Source of the DNA: Cydia pomonella
Lineage: Eukaryota; Arthropoda; Insecta; Lepidoptera; Tortricidae
Direction: 5' to 3'
Assembly: GCF_033807575.1 (NCBI RefSeq)
Contig: NC_084726.1
Span: forward strand, 6,014,001-6,078,000
Length of the DNA: 64,000 nt
The position numbers and the translations under genes are program-made. Numbering within the stretch: position 1 is the first letter of the stretch; the number at the start of each line of letters is the position of its first letter. A model generated the notes under the pieces. That model was not told where the DNA came from and did not search any database. It was given only the letters and a program-made list of their open reading frames with translations. Shown piece after piece: positions 63,215 through 64,000 of the stretch.

Positions 63215-64000
63215 ATATATGACGATAAATACGAAACCATCGATACGAGAAGAAGAAGAAGATTCCTGTAGTTAGTTCCACGGTTAACTTTTATAGTAGA
63301 TAAGATCGTATCAAAGATGCCTCTTTTTAGACAAACATTGTGTATTGTTTGTTGTGTCATTGGAGAAACCTGCCGAATCCTACGCCAAGTCAGACGACGC
63401 TTGTGTTTTGTAGTTCGCAGTGCCTTAGTAATACTGTAATGCTGTGTTACTAATTTGAATGATAAATAAATTGTCATAGGCAAATGGAACCGATCCAAGC
63501 CTCTTTTTCCATGTAGATTAGTCTAAACACACGCTTCAATTCTGTAGTCGAGATTTTTCGATGAATTCTTTGTTTTTTACTTTACGGTAAAACCCGTTTT
63601 GCCGCATATGACCTATTAGAATAAGCTAGCGCAAAAGCAAATTCACCTTAAGCTAGTACTTTATCAACATGTTTTTAAACATTTATTTGATTTTAAATAA
63701 ACAAGTCGTATAAAGGTGCTTAGTCTATGAAATGTCAATGTCAAGTATCTCATTTAGCGCAAAGTAGTTGTAAGTCTCTTAAACATAAAAATAATATAAA
63801 CTTCTTAAAATATACAACGACGCACTTAAAGCTATAATCGCATGTTATTACACTTTTGAGACATTCGAGTGCTCTGATTTAGGTACTTATAGTTATACCT
63901 TATTAATGAACTACTTGACTATAGTACTAGTCTGCTTTAAAGTTAAGCGCAATATCGCTGTTTCTGTGATATTCATATTATTAATTTCTTGTACGATATT
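63215..64000. other. Non-coding DNA, nothing recognised
   Basis: (GAA)n run at 63250-63262; overlapping short frames without motifs. Confidence 0.4.

Overview
The window looks like transposon-rich, AT-rich nuclear DNA from a moth or butterfly (Lepidoptera). The evidence is the repeat vocabulary: repeats with a CCTGATGGTAAG core, elements ending in GGGTTCCGTA/TACGGAACCC, tRNA-derived SINEs with box A TGGCCTAGTGG-like and box B GGTTCGAATCC-like motifs, and LINE 3' ends with the GCCCAGCAGTGGGAC tail. I see no host protein-coding gene that I can defend. The stretch is best read as intergenic or intronic DNA that has accumulated mobile elements.

The only long coding region is a young, full-length BEL/Pao LTR retrotransposon on the minus strand (36102-42233). 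It has two essentially identical ~203-bp LTRs, a 5-bp target duplication (CATTT), a gag-like ORF (DUF1759 type) and an uninterrupted 1335-residue pol ORF carrying protease, reverse transcriptase, RNase H and integrase. The gag ORF stops inside a 14-bp tandem duplication, before the zinc knuckles, which lie in the pol frame. The leader between 5' LTR and gag holds a striking array of CTAAGT motifs at 26-27 bp spacing, reminiscent in layout of the gypsy insulator.

The rest is layered repeats. Left third (1-22 kb): degenerate LINE pieces (1119-1580, 4680-4957, 20806-21004), a Tc1/mariner transposase remnant (6858-7180), many short inverted-repeat elements (MITEs), a foldback SINE pair (12821-13086) and LINE 3' ends. 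Middle (22-36 kb): SINEs, several GGGTTCCGTA-type elements and an hAT MITE with 8-bp target duplication (26033-26192). Right part (42-64 kb): more MITEs, a retroposed 3' half of a serine tRNA that keeps its CCA end between 23-25 bp direct repeats (48742-48841), a second copy of the 144-bp hAT MITE inside a foldback element (53783-53942), an unclassified 1.85-kb inverted-repeat element (55175-57019), LINE C-terminal remnants, and an hAT element with perfect 8-bp target duplication carrying another transposon inside it (61241-62790).

These parts do not form a pathway. They record successive transposition: LINE machinery is the likely mover of the SINEs and the tRNA half, absent hAT and Tc1/mariner transposases the likely movers of the MITEs, and the BEL/Pao element is the one component that could have been active recently. 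Family assignments rest on my reading of motifs and structure, not on a database search.
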